Shown one piece after another: positions 53,751-62,494 of a stretch of DNA of 64,000 nucleotides. The notes under the pieces are model-generated. The model saw only the letters and a program-made list of their open reading frames with translations. It ran no database searches and had not been told where the DNA came from. The DNA is from Akkermansiaceae bacterium (GTDB lineage: Bacteria; Verrucomicrobiota; Verrucomicrobiia; Verrucomicrobiales; Akkermansiaceae), in assembly GCA_029253285.1 (NCBI GenBank), contig JAQWZU010000206.1, positions 1-64,000 on the forward strand, written 5' to 3'. Position 1 is the first letter of the stretch. Every line of letters begins with the position of its first letter. A program made the position numbers and the translations under genes.

Positions 53751-54053
53751 ATGGCGGTCAAAAAAGCAAAGAAATCAAAAGCTCCCGCTCCATCTTTTGA
53801 AGATGCGGTAGAGGAACTGGAGAATATCACCAAGAGACTCGAGAAAGATCCCGAGAGCCTCGGCAATCTCCTCGATGACTTCGAAAGGGGGCAGGAACTA
53901 CTGAACTTTTGCCAAAAGACCCTTAAATCAGCCCGAAAACGGCTCGACCTTGTCGAAGCTTCCCTTCATGCAGAGGGCGACGACGAGGATCCAAACCCTG
54001 AATCCTCAAGCGACGACGCCGACCCAGACGATCAAGATGTCCGACTCTTCTAA
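53751..54053 (+). CDS. xseB: Exodeoxyribonuclease VII small subunit
   Basis: 100 residues. SFEDAVEELENITKRLEKDPESL and FERGQELLNFCQKTLKSARKRL are the XseB two-helix core; the acidic tail beyond residue 75 is extra. XseB binds XseA to form exonuclease VII, which degrades single-stranded DNA. The 3' end overlaps dxs by 17 nt, an xseB-dxs order common in bacteria (often with ispA between, absent here). xseA is not in the window. Confidence 0.93.
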   Translation: MAVKKAKKSKAPAPSFEDAVEELENITKRLEKDPESLGNLLDDFERGQELLNFCQKTLKSARKRLDLVEASLHAEGDDEDPNPESSSDDADPDDQDVRLF

Positions 54054-55917
54054 AGCACCTCTTCTCAGCCAAATCAATGGCCCCGATGACCTCAAAAAAA
54101 TTGCTCCGGAAAAGCTTCCCGAGCTCGCGCAGGAAATCCGGGACACCCTGATCGATTCTCTCTCCAATACCGGTGGTCACCTGGGACCAAACCTGGGAGT
54201 GGTCGAACTCACGATCGCGCTGCACGCCGTCTTTGAATCACCCGAGGACAAATTCCTTTTTGACGTCTCCCACCAGGGCTACGTCCACAAAATGCTCACC
54301 GGCCGCGCTGCCGAAATTGGCACCATTCGCCAATACGAGGGCCTCAATGGCTTTCTCCTCCGCACCGAATCCGAACACGATTGCTACGGAGCGGGACACG
54401 CCGGCACCGCCCTCTCCGCAGCTCTCGGCATGGCCTCGGCCCGCGACCTGAAAGGTGAAGACAGCAATGTCGTCGCTGTCGCCGGTGACGCCGCCTTCAC
54501 TTGCGGCGCCACCTTGGAAGCCCTCAACAACATCGCCGAGACCACCAACCGCTGCATTGTCATCCTCAATGACAACGAATGGTCCATTGATAAAAACGTC
54601 GGCGCTCTCGCAAAATACTTCAACGCCCTGCAGACTCACAGCACCTTCAGCGGCATCCGCGAAAAAACCGCTGACTTTGTCGAAAAGATCGCTGGTTCCG
54701 GCGTGCGCAAACTCGCTCATAAGATCGAGCGCAACGCCAAAAACATGCTCGTCCCAAATGTTCTCTTCGAGAAATTCGGCATGCGCTATTTTGGCCCCAT
54801 CGACGGACACGACATTCCTCTTCTTATTAAGACCCTCGAATACCTCAAGGATCAAAACGAGCCGGTAATACTCCACATCATTACCGAGAAAGGACGTGGC
54901 TACCAGCCAGCCCTCGACAAACCCGGCAAGTTTCACGGCCTCGGACCTTACAATGTCGAAGACGGCTCCACCGCCGCCGGAGCACCGACTTTTTCGGAAC
55001 TCTTCGGACGCGCCGTCACTGACTTTGCCAAAGAGGACAAAACGATCACCGCCATCACCGCCGCCATGCCCGGCGGAACCAAGCTCGAGACCTTCAAAGC
55101 AGAAATTCCCGAACGCTACTTCGATGTCGGCATCGCCGAGGAACATGCCGCGCTCTTCGCCTGTGGCCACGCCACCCAGGGCCTCCGTCCTTTTCTCGCG
55201 ATCTACTCGACCTTTATGCAGCGAGCCTATGACATGATCCTTCACGACATGGCTTTGCAAAACCTTCCTGTGCGACTTTGCATGGACCGCGGCGGCCTCT
55301 CGGGTGACGACGGTCCAACTCACCACGGACTCTTCGACATCGGCTATCTTCGGCACGTTCCCGGCCTCGTGCACATGCAGGCCAAGGATGAAGATGAATT
55401 CATCGACATGCTCTGGACCATGGCCAACTACGAAGACGGTCCCATCGCCATCCGCTACCCTCGTGGCAACGGACCCGGTGCAACCATCAAAGAGAAGCCA
55501 GAACTCCTTACTATCGGTGAAGCCGAAGTCATCCAGACCGGAACCGACGTCTGTCTCATCCCGCTGGGAACCATGATGGAGCTTGCCCTGGAGGCCAAAG
55601 AAACCCTCGAAGCCAAAGGCTATAGCGTTACCTTAATCAATCCGCGTTGGATCAAACCCCTCGACGCCCGCACCATTTCGGAGCACGCCAAGAATGCCAA
55701 AGTCGTTTGTACTTTCGAAGATCACGTCCTCTACAACGGCTTCGGACTTTCCATCATCGAACTTCTCCACGACGATGTCATCGGCACTCCTGTCGAACGC
55801 ATCGGTTGGCCTGATGAATTCGTCGAACACGGACGCCCCGAGATCCTCCGGAAGAAACACGGCCTCACCGCTGCCAATGCTGTGGAGAAAATTCTCCCGC
55901 ACCTCCCGGCGGAGTAG
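54037..55917 (+). CDS. dxs: 1-deoxy-D-xylulose-5-phosphate synthase
   Basis: 626 residues. It condenses pyruvate and glyceraldehyde 3-phosphate, the first step of the MEP isoprenoid pathway, using thiamine diphosphate. GGHLGPNLGVVELTIALH, SHQGYVHKMLTGR, the TPP motif VAGDAAFTCGATLEALNN ending in NDNEWSID, FFGPIDGHD-like YFGPIDGHD, GIAEEHAALFACG and DRGGLSGDDGPTHHG are all present. The TPP motif has GDA where most Dxs have GDG. The ATG at 54037 lies inside xseB; earlier in-frame starts would only add xseB-overlapping sequence. Confidence 0.95.
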   Translation: MSDSSKAPLLSQINGPDDLKKIAPEKLPELAQEIRDTLIDSLSNTGGHLGPNLGVVELTIALHAVFESPEDKFLFDVSHQGYVHKMLTGRAAEIGTIRQYEGLNGFLLRTESEHDCYGAGHAGTALSAALGMASARDLKGEDSNVVAVAGDAAFTCGATLEALNNIAETTNRCIVILNDNEWSIDKNVGALAKYFNALQTHSTFSGIREKTADFVEKIAGSGVRKLAHKIERNAKNMLVPNVLFEKFGMRYFGPIDGHDIPLLIKTLEYLKDQNEPVILHIITEKGRGYQPALDKPGKFHGLGPYNVEDGSTAAGAPTFSELFGRAVTDFAKEDKTITAITAAMPGGTKLETFKAEIPERYFDVGIAEEHAALFACGHATQGLRPFLAIYSTFMQRAYDMILHDMALQNLPVRLCMDRGGLSGDDGPTHHGLFDIGYLRHVPGLVHMQAKDEDEFIDMLWTMANYEDGPIAIRYPRGNGPGATIKEKPELLTIGEAEVIQTGTDVCLIPLGTMMELALEAKETLEAKGYSVTLINPRWIKPLDARTISEHAKNAKVVCTFEDHVLYNGFGLSIIELLHDDVIGTPVERIGWPDEFVEHGRPEILRKKHGLTAANAVEKILPHLPAE

Positions 55918-56409
55918 GCGTTTGGTCAGGTCTTATTCCGATCCCTGCCACCGAGACACAGGATCGCTTTAGTCATGAAATGCGTTTCTTGCTTTTCATC
56001 CCTGTTATCGCGAATGCCTTTGCCCTTGGGAACCCTGCTTAACATCAGTTCTTTGATGTCCACGTTGTGGGGGGAATACAATCCCGACAGGCTGATCGCG
56101 GCTGATGAGCCCCCTCTTGGTAAGCCCCCGTGAAGCCACCCAAACCACACCTCTAATTCGTGACCCCATCCTTTCCGGATGACAAAACAGCCTTTTCCAT
56201 CTCGGATGGAATTATTCTCGCCCTCTGAAAATCCGAAGCGCCCAAGGCGTCGCAACATTACAAAAATGTCCTAATAGACTCATTTTTAAATATTCCAGTT
56301 AGCCCGAAATCTTAACCATTCTGTGGATTAGCCTTCACAACAAGAACGAGAGGAGCACTGACATAGGGCTGAATATCCGCGTTTATTCCATCCCCAAAAA
56401 AGGCGTGCG
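55918..56409. other. Gene-free interval between dxs and the class III aminotransferase
   Basis: About 490 bp between convergent genes. A 110-codon minus frame (55926-56258) is open but has no motif and ends directly behind dxs, so I do not call it a gene. No tRNA, clear terminator or repeat was seen. The half nearer the aminotransferase is AT-richer than the flanks. Confidence 0.35.
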
Positions 56410-57663
56410 CTAATTCCCATGAGCTAGAATGTCGGCAATTGTGTCGATCGCAAAACCCGTCTCTTCTTTCGAAATCAAATAGGGTGGAGTGAAGGCAAGG
56501 ACGCTCCCCTCTTTCCCATCCGCCAACATAATCAGTCCAGCTTTCAGCAACTCGCCCAGCAAGGCTCCTGCATTACGATCCAACTCGACACCCCACATCA
56601 TTCCCCTACCCCTGACATCAATGATTCCCGGAGCCTCCATATTTCTCAGAGCTCTCTCCAAATAACACCCCGCGCTCTTAACCATATCCCCGATCTCGGC
56701 CCTTTTCAGAATTTCGAGCGAAGCCAGTGCCATCGCACAACCAACCGGATTCCCCAAAAAAGTGCTCGTGTGTAAAGCCTCTCCCGTCGACTCCGGCCAG
56801 GCATCCATCACCGACTCTTTCCCAACGCAGGCCGATATCGGAAACCCTCCGCTAAGTGCCTTCCCAAGGCAGATTAGATCAGGAACCACTCCATCCCACT
56901 CACAGGCAAACATTTTTCCGGTCCGAAAAAAACCGGTATAGATCTCATCGAAGATTAATACTGCTCCGTGTTCATCACACCACTTTCGCAAGCGCGGAAG
57001 AAACTCCGGCGGAGGCACGATCTTCCCGGCACGCCCCTGAATGGGCTCTACCAGAACCGCTCCGATTTCGTCCGGGCTAATCTGCTCGATCTCATCTCCT
57101 CCAAATGGAAGGCGCACCGTGACATTCGCCAACTGATCTCCAAAGGGACCGTGAAACTTCTCAAGGTCCGTGCCCAAAAGGCTCCCATATCCCAATCCAT
57201 GGTAGGCGTTGGAAAAAGCGATCACCTTTCGTTTTCCACTCGCAAGCCGCGCGGTCTTAAGCGCCGATTCAACGGCTTCAAATCCTGAGCTCGACAGCAC
57301 CGCCTTTGCCCCCCCCACTCCCCAACGTTCAAAAGTCACCGCAGATAGCTGCTCACAAAGATCTCCCTTCAAGGCCGTCGGATGCACATCGCCCATCCCA
57401 TGCAAGAGCTGCTGGGATTGTTTCTGCATCGCCGCCACAACCTCGGAATTTCCATGTCCCAGTCCTGCCACGCCAAAGGCACTGGTCAGATCTAAAAACC
57501 GATTACCATCGGCATCCCAAACATTTGTTCCCTCAGCCCGTTCCCAAAAAACCGGCCAGTCTCCATCCATATAGGTGACGTTCCGACTTTCATACCGCCG
57601 CAACTTCTCTGCCAGCGACAACGAGCGCGGTCCGGGAATCCTTGTGTAGAGATCAGGCAGCAT
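56410..57663 (-). CDS. Class III PLP-dependent aminotransferase
   Basis: 417 residues. The start at 57663 lies right after the stop of the rhomboid gene. VWDADGNRFLDLTSAFGVAGLGH, SSSGFEAVESALKTAR, FSNAYHGLGYGS, AVLIFDEIYTGFFRTG (PLP-binding Asp) and LICLGKALSGGFP (PLP Lys) define class III. Relatives include acetylornithine, 4-aminobutyrate and glutamate-semialdehyde enzymes. The amino donor and acceptor cannot be told from sequence alone. No arginine or polyamine genes are near. It is probably co-transcribed with rhomboid. Confidence 0.9.
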   Translation of the reverse strand: MLPDLYTRIPGPRSLSLAEKLRRYESRNVTYMDGDWPVFWERAEGTNVWDADGNRFLDLTSAFGVAGLGHGNSEVVAAMQKQSQQLLHGMGDVHPTALKGDLCEQLSAVTFERWGVGGAKAVLSSSGFEAVESALKTARLASGKRKVIAFSNAYHGLGYGSLLGTDLEKFHGPFGDQLANVTVRLPFGGDEIEQISPDEIGAVLVEPIQGRAGKIVPPPEFLPRLRKWCDEHGAVLIFDEIYTGFFRTGKMFACEWDGVVPDLICLGKALSGGFPISACVGKESVMDAWPESTGEALHTSTFLGNPVGCAMALASLEILKRAEIGDMVKSAGCYLERALRNMEAPGIIDVRGRGMMWGVELDRNAGALLGELLKAGLIMLADGKEGSVLAFTPPYLISKEETGFAIDTIADILAHGN

Positions 57664-57665
57664 GG

Positions 57666-58835
57666 CTACTGAAGGAGCATAGCCGCAATCGCAGCCAATG
57701 CCGAAAGACAAATTAAAAGAAGTGCCCCCACGCCCATGGCAAAATCGCGTTTGAGAATTATCGGCCGGCCGGCCGAAGAAGACTTTGGAAAAACCACGAG
57801 AGCATAAACCGCTCCAGCAACCAACCCGCCAAAGTGCGCGGCATTGTCAATGAATTGAAATCCCAGGGCCCCAATAACCACCAAGGAAACCAAGATCCCC
57901 AACAAGCGCTGCCTCGCAGACTTCGGGACCAACGGTTTGTGCAGCGTTTCGAAAACGAGCAAGAATCCCAGCAGTCCGCAAACCGCTCCAGACACCCCAA
58001 CACTACTTCCCTCCGAAACCCATGCCGTGGTGGCCCAACCGGCCCCCATTACCGAAACAAAAAAGACCATCGCCAAATGCGGCCACCGTCCCAAAGTTTC
58101 CAATCGTTTCCCCAAATACCACAGCGCACTGACATTCATCAAAAAGTGCAAGGGGTTCCCGTGCATGAAAGCCGCCGTATGAACCCGCCACCACTCGCCA
58201 GCGGCATATCGGGCCTTCACCAAACCCGCCTCGGCAAATCCTCCTCCGGTAAGATATTGCACCAGGCCCACTGCCGTGATCAACCCGATCAGCAGCATCG
58301 TGATCCAAGACTTCTGGAATTGCAGCCAGAGCTCAAATCGCGCCTCGGGAATCTCAGCCGCAACGCTTTCCTTGTTCGTCGCCCGAAGTCCCTTGATCTC
58401 TTGCAAACCCGACCAATATGGACGAATCGCGAAGAAAAAAAACAGCATCACTGCAATCCCAACGGTCTGGGTGCTTCCAACCGCCGCCCACCGTCCCCGC
58501 GCATAGGCCGCGTAAATCACATAGATCAAAATCGCGCCAAATAAGAAAAGTCCGCGCTTTCCATCCTGAAGATCATACTCCGAAAACAAACGGCGACGCT
58601 TTTTCAAGGTCGAAACCAAGGAGGGGTATTCTTCCGGCGCGATTAAGCGACCATGTTCCGGCACCCAGATCCAAGCCAGCTTTCCTTTGCCGGAAGAAAG
58701 ATACCTCTTCAGCCCGTCCAACTCATCAAAGCTGACTAACTTTCCTTTTTCGTCGCGACAGCCGTAAGGTGAAACATCCGGCTTCAGCGGAAAAGCCTCC
58801 TCGCGAGCCCAAACCGGCAACGCGAGATCACTCAT
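57666..58835 (-). CDS. Rhomboid-family intramembrane serine protease
   Basis: 389 residues. An N-terminal cytoplasmic region (about 1-95) is followed by two helices, a linker and the six-helix rhomboid core. HTAAFMHGNPLHFLMNVSALWYLG is the HGxxHxxxN helix. GVSGAVCGLLGF holds the catalytic Ser in GxSG, and IDNAAHFGGLVAGAVY supplies the catalytic His. All key residues are present, so it should be active. Rhomboids cut membrane proteins within the bilayer; the substrate is unknown. It starts 18 nt after secG and is followed at once by the aminotransferase. Confidence 0.93.
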   Translation of the reverse strand: MSDLALPVWAREEAFPLKPDVSPYGCRDEKGKLVSFDELDGLKRYLSSGKGKLAWIWVPEHGRLIAPEEYPSLVSTLKKRRRLFSEYDLQDGKRGLFLFGAILIYVIYAAYARGRWAAVGSTQTVGIAVMLFFFFAIRPYWSGLQEIKGLRATNKESVAAEIPEARFELWLQFQKSWITMLLIGLITAVGLVQYLTGGGFAEAGLVKARYAAGEWWRVHTAAFMHGNPLHFLMNVSALWYLGKRLETLGRWPHLAMVFFVSVMGAGWATTAWVSEGSSVGVSGAVCGLLGFLLVFETLHKPLVPKSARQRLLGILVSLVVIGALGFQFIDNAAHFGGLVAGAVYALVVFPKSSSAGRPIILKRDFAMGVGALLLICLSALAAIAAMLLQ

Positions 58836-58853
58836 GAACAAAAGAGAGTTAAA

Positions 58854-59381
58854 TTACTCTCCGGCCGGAGCAGGAGTCTCTTCAGTTGGAGCATCCTCAG
58901 TTGGAGCGTCCTCAGTTGGAGCATCCTCAGTTGGAGCGTCCTCAGTTGGAGCGTCCTCAGTTGGAGCGTCTTCTTTAGGATCATCCTTTTTCGCGCTCTC
59001 GAGTTCTTTCTTAAATTCCTCGGCGGGATTTACGGGATTCACTTCCACGGGTGCAGCGGGCACAACTACTTGCTCCGCGGGTTCCGAAGACGCACCGTCT
59101 TCATCAGCGCGCTTTCCTTCGATGGCATTACGCTTTCCGAAGAGGATCGCGAGCACGAGCGAGAATACGAAGAAGAGTGTTCCGAGGTAAACGGTTCCTT
59201 TTTGAAGAACGTCCGTGGTGCGGGCACCCCAGGCGGCATCAGTCATACCGGAGCCAAATGCCGCGCCGAGGCCTTCCTGCTTGGGACGTTGCATCAGAAT
59301 GACGAGAATGAGCAAAAGGGAAACCACTACGTGAGCGATTACCACCAGGTTGATTGCAATAGAGAGCCAGCCGAAAATCAT
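58854..59381 (-). CDS. secG: SecG with repeat-encoded acidic tail
   Basis: 175 residues, against roughly 75-120 for ordinary SecG. Two helices (about 5-27 and 64-84) with LILVILMQRPKQEGLGAAFG between them are SecG, the accessory subunit of the SecYEG translocon. From about residue 95 the protein is a hydrophilic Glu/Pro/Ala tail ending in six APTED-type five-residue repeats encoded by a tandem DNA repeat. The tail would lie on the same side as the second helix's end. Its role is unknown and its length probably varies between strains. Confidence 0.93.
   Translation of the reverse strand: MIFGWLSIAINLVVIAHVVVSLLLILVILMQRPKQEGLGAAFGSGMTDAAWGARTTDVLQKGTVYLGTLFFVFSLVLAILFGKRNAIEGKRADEDGASSEPAEQVVVPAAPVEVNPVNPAEEFKKELESAKKDDPKEDAPTEDAPTEDAPTEDAPTEDAPTEDAPTEETPAPAGE
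58882..58971 (-). repeat. Six 15-bp tandem repeats inside secG
   Basis: Six near-identical units of tcagttggagcgtcc (plus strand), varying at one or two bases (gca/gcg, last unit ending tct). They encode five residues each, so copy-number change keeps the secG frame. It has no spacers and is not a CRISPR. Confidence 0.95.
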
Positions 59382-59476
59382 GGGAAGCGGGACTTTATGG
59401 ATGGATCGCGACTTGTAAAGCCGGACTTTTCCCTGATTTCATCTCCGAATTCAGGCTTCAAAGGGAACAATTCCCC

Positions 59477-59824
59477 CTAGTTAGTTGATTTGATGATCTT
59501 ATTGTCCTCATTGAGAACATGCCGCAATGGCAAAATTCGGGTATCGGAGATGGCAAAAGCCATGATCGTCACACATTCGCCTTTCTTAATTAAATGCGCC
59601 GCACCCCCGTTGATAATAATGTTTCCCGTCCCCGGCTCGCCCGCTTGCACATATGTTTCCAAGCGTCCGCCAGAGGTCATCGAGGTCACGAGAACACGCT
59701 CTCCCTCCCAAAGATCCGCCGCTTCCATCAAATCCAGAGGAATCTCGATACTGCCCTCATAATCAATATCAGCTTGCTTAACAATTGCGCGATGCAGTTT
59801 CGACTTCAGAAGAATGCGGTTCAT
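59477..59824 (-). CDS. panD: Aspartate 1-decarboxylase
   Basis: 115 residues from ATG 59824 (MNRILLKSKLHRAIVKQAD). YEGSIEIPLDLMEAADLW contains the Gly24-Ser25 self-cleavage site that makes the pyruvoyl cofactor. GGRLETYVQAGEPGTGNIIINGGAAHL and GECVTIMAFA complete the fold. It makes beta-alanine from aspartate for pantothenate and coenzyme A. Starts 95 nt before secG on the same strand (59382 to 59476 is gene-free). panB and panC are not in the window. Confidence 0.96.
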   Translation of the reverse strand: MNRILLKSKLHRAIVKQADIDYEGSIEIPLDLMEAADLWEGERVLVTSMTSGGRLETYVQAGEPGTGNIIINGGAAHLIKKGECVTIMAFAISDTRILPLRHVLNEDNKIIKSTN

Positions 59825-59918
59825 GCCGGGACAGAATAAGGGAATCCCCCACTGGTCAAGCGATGAAAAACTCAATTGTTGAAAAAATCACCGCTCATCC
59901 TACCCTTTTACCACACCC

Positions 59919-60983
59919 ATGAAGATTCTAGCCTGCGCGATCCTCATCCTCGCCCCTGCTCTCTCCAGTGCCCAGGAAGAAACCCGCACTGTTCCCGCCG
60001 CGGCTCTCAACAAGGCCTTGCAGTGGATGCAGAATGATGACCCTGCCCGCCGTGCCGCTGCTTACCGCACCTTCTACCTTTTCGGAAAAGAGGCCCAACC
60101 CGCCTACAAAAGAACCCTCGAAAAAGCCCAGCGTCTCCACGAAAAAAAGCTCGGCCAACTCATCGAAGACTCCCGCTCCAATCCCTTCAGTGAATTGGAA
60201 ATCATTGCTGATGACCTCAAAATCGAACGCGAACGAATTTTTAAACTTATTCAAACCGACTACAAAAAACAGGGCGACAAAGTGCGCATGCTCGTCAACG
60301 AGATACAGGGGCTTAAAAATAAGAACGAGGAAATCCGCAAAGTTGCCGCCAGGGATTCCGCCACCTTTGAAAAATCTGTCAATACCCTCGCCCTCGCTCT
60401 GGCCGAAGTAAAACGCGAACTCCTCGTCCTCGAAGGCGAAGAACTTCCGGATGAAAAAATCGACTCAGATAAATCCCTCGCCGAGGCCCTCAACAATACC
60501 TTCGAAGGAGAAAGCTATCTCAAAACAAAAGCCATTGTCGATATGGTCCGCAAGGAAGTTAACAATCTCACCACAACCAACTCTAACAACGCCGCAGCCC
60601 AATGGGCCAACTCTTCCCAGAAAGCCTTTTCAAAACATCTGAACGAATTCCGCTCCCTCTTTAAACTCGGACTCTTCACCATGGAGGAACGGCTCTCCGC
60701 CGCTGCCAACGATCACTCCGTCGACATGGCAACCGTCGGATTTTTCTCCCACACCTCTCCAGTCAAAAACAAAAAATCTCCCGGCGACCGCGCTCGCCTC
60801 GCCAAATTCCAGCACCGTTGGACCGGCGAAAACATCTTCGTAGGCTCCGGCTCCCCAATCGCCGCCTACAACGCCTGGTTTGCGTCCGACGGACACCGTT
60901 TTATCATGTTTGCAAAAGGCCCCAACCTCATTGGAATCGGCCCCCACGGGAAGCACTGGACCATGATGACCGGCCGGAAATAA
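59919..60983 (+). CDS. Secreted CAP-domain (SCP/PR-1-like) protein
   Basis: 354 residues with a signal peptide (MKILACAILILAPALSSAQ). A long helical, coiled-coil-rich region (about 25-225) leads to a C-terminal CAP domain. That domain has LNEFRSLFKLG, LSAAANDHSVDMATVGFFSHTSP (CAP motif with His), WTGENIFVGSG and AYNAWFASDGHRFIMF (second His). CAP proteins have been linked to binding of lipids or peptidoglycan or to protease inhibition. The long coil may position the domain away from the membrane. Convergent neighbours are absent; the terminator at 61167-61211 follows. Confidence 0.88.
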   Translation: MKILACAILILAPALSSAQEETRTVPAAALNKALQWMQNDDPARRAAAYRTFYLFGKEAQPAYKRTLEKAQRLHEKKLGQLIEDSRSNPFSELEIIADDLKIERERIFKLIQTDYKKQGDKVRMLVNEIQGLKNKNEEIRKVAARDSATFEKSVNTLALALAEVKRELLVLEGEELPDEKIDSDKSLAEALNNTFEGESYLKTKAIVDMVRKEVNNLTTTNSNNAAAQWANSSQKAFSKHLNEFRSLFKLGLFTMEERLSAAANDHSVDMATVGFFSHTSPVKNKKSPGDRARLAKFQHRWTGENIFVGSGSPIAAYNAWFASDGHRFIMFAKGPNLIGIGPHGKHWTMMTGRK

Positions 60984-61166
60984 TCCTTCTCATTCTAAAA
61001 AAAATATTCTTCCCGGGAAAAGCGGGAAGCCATTACGAATCAATGGAATTCAGCTACTGCGGCAGCACTTTCCTTCGAAAAAGATCTCGCTTTCGAAAGA
61101 TCTTCCCACCCCGAGCGGTATCAATAAGAAGAAAGTCTATTGTGATAGAATTTCCGTGTGTGTGAT

Positions 61167-61211
61167 AACCGCGGCCGGTGCCTCCCCAGCGAGACCCGAC
61201 CGCGGTTTTCT
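61167..61211 (+). terminator. Likely terminator upstream of the D,D-carboxypeptidase gene
   Basis: AACCGCGGCCGG pairs with CCGACCGCGGTT (11 pairs, one C-A mismatch) around a 17-nt loop, followed by TTCTT. It lies 180 nt after the CAP gene and 66 nt before the next start. An upstream hairpin at 61009-61029 has no T-run on this strand. Confidence 0.5.
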
Positions 61212-61276
61212 TGTACTGCGATCCCCACCACGGCAAATCCCTTGCCAGCCCATCCCTCTCGGGCAATCTTCACCCC

Positions 61277-62158
61277 ATGACCGTTCGGGAGATTATCACC
61301 CTCATCATTTGCCTTTTTCTCGTCTCCTGCAATACAAACAAACCCACCCCCGGCATTCAAAATGCCTATTCCAATCCAAGTCCGTTCATCGTCACCCCAG
61401 AGACGCCGCGAGCCGATCCCCCGCCTACCAACAGCCCCATCGTCCGGGCCGAAAGCGCCATCGTCCTCGACGCCACTTCCGGGCGAATCCTTTACCAAAA
61501 AAATGCGCGCACCGAACGAGCCGTCGCAAGCACTCAAAAGCTCCTCACCGCCCTCGTCGTTTCGCGCAGCGGCCCCCTCTCCGACCCCGTCACCGTGACC
61601 ACCTCCGACACTCAAGTCGAACCATCCAAACTCTATGTTAAACCCGGAGAAACCTACGCCCGCAAAACCCTCGTCAAAGCTCTCCTCGTCAGAAGCGGCA
61701 ACGACATCGCAAAAGCCCTTGCCCGAGACGTTGCCGGAACGGAAGCCAACTTCTGCAACCGCATGAACGAAATGGCCCGCGCCGTGGGCATGCGCCAATC
61801 GCATTTCAAAAACCCCCATGGACTCACCGAACCCGGCCAATACTCCACCGCCCTCGATATCGCCCTCCTCGGTCGGCAAGTCATGAAACATCCTTTCTTA
61901 CGCGAATGTATGCGAATCAAAAACTACACTTTCACCTACTCGGACGGCCGCACCAAAGTTCTCAAAAACACCAACAAGCTCCTGACCCGTCTCCCCTACT
62001 GCACCGGTATGAAAACTGGCACCACCAATGCCTCCGGACGCTGCCTCATCTCCGCCGGCACCCACAAGGGACGCTCCGTCATCGCCGTCGCCCTGGGCTC
62101 CACCTCCGCCGAAATCTGGAACGACTCCGAAAAACTCCTCCGCTGGGCGTTGGAGTAA
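61277..62158 (+). CDS. D-alanyl-D-alanine carboxypeptidase lipoprotein (peptidase S11)
   Basis: 293 residues. LFLVSC ends a lipobox at Cys18, so it is lipid-anchored. The active site is complete: STQK at 85-88, SGN at 140-142 and KTGT at 246-249. It removes the terminal D-Ala of peptidoglycan stem peptides, like PBP4*/5-6/DacA-type enzymes, but lacks their C-terminal beta domain and amphipathic anchor, so it is short. ATG 61277 starts the lipoprotein signal; earlier in-frame starts do not. The lipid anchor replaces the usual C-terminal helix. Confidence 0.93.
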   Translation: MTVREIITLIICLFLVSCNTNKPTPGIQNAYSNPSPFIVTPETPRADPPPTNSPIVRAESAIVLDATSGRILYQKNARTERAVASTQKLLTALVVSRSGPLSDPVTVTTSDTQVEPSKLYVKPGETYARKTLVKALLVRSGNDIAKALARDVAGTEANFCNRMNEMARAVGMRQSHFKNPHGLTEPGQYSTALDIALLGRQVMKHPFLRECMRIKNYTFTYSDGRTKVLKNTNKLLTRLPYCTGMKTGTTNASGRCLISAGTHKGRSVIAVALGSTSAEIWNDSEKLLRWALE

Positions 62159-62159
62159 T

Positions 62160-62404
62160 TTATTCCTTGAGCAACAAAGGCTGAATCGCCTTCTCAAATC
62201 TGACTATCATCGTCGGAATGAGAGTTCTCCTCAGTGTTATCGGAATATTGGAATGAAACGCTTCTGTGAGTAGTTGATTTTCCTCGTAAACAGCCACCAC
62301 ATAATCGATCCACCAATTGCGCCATTTCGGCTTTCTCCACTTTTCCCTTTCTCCCCAACAAGGTTGAACCCAAAAAACACCACCACCAACAACAAGCTCC
62401 TCAC
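62160..62404 (-). pseudogene. Possible small secreted protein with a frameshift
   Basis: From GTG 62404 the minus strand reads a signal-peptide-like stretch, VRSLLLVVVFFGFNLVGEKG. At the run of four A residues that follows (about 62340) a one-base change leads into the frame KWRKPKWRNWWIDYVVAVYE, continuing NQLLTEAFHSNIPITLRRTL and RFEKAIQPLLLKE to TAA at 62160. Each half alone looks incomplete. A frameshift, real or a sequencing error in a homopolymer, is the simplest explanation. No family recognised. The stop is directly behind the convergent carboxypeptidase gene. Confidence 0.35.
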
Positions 62405-62494
62405 CCTAAAATAATCTCCTACTCTTAAACTCTATCCACTACAAACTCCCCAACCGGGCGTTCGAAGTTAGATGCTCAGTGTTCACCTCCCGCC

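Noticed and set aside
54238-55374. 378-codon open frame antisense to dxs
   Set aside because: Shadow of a well-supported gene; no family features.
55926-56258. 110-codon minus-strand open frame behind dxs
   Set aside because: No motif, no domain-like pattern and no partner. It ends at the convergent dxs stop, as chance frames in GC-rich gaps often do.
58882-58971. Short direct repeats that might suggest a CRISPR
   Set aside because: The units are contiguous without spacers and encode the SecG tail in frame.
61009-61029. Hairpin CTTCCCG / CGGGAAG after the CAP-domain gene
   Set aside because: Its T-run lies on the minus-strand side while both neighbouring genes are on the plus strand, so it is not a convincing terminator for either.
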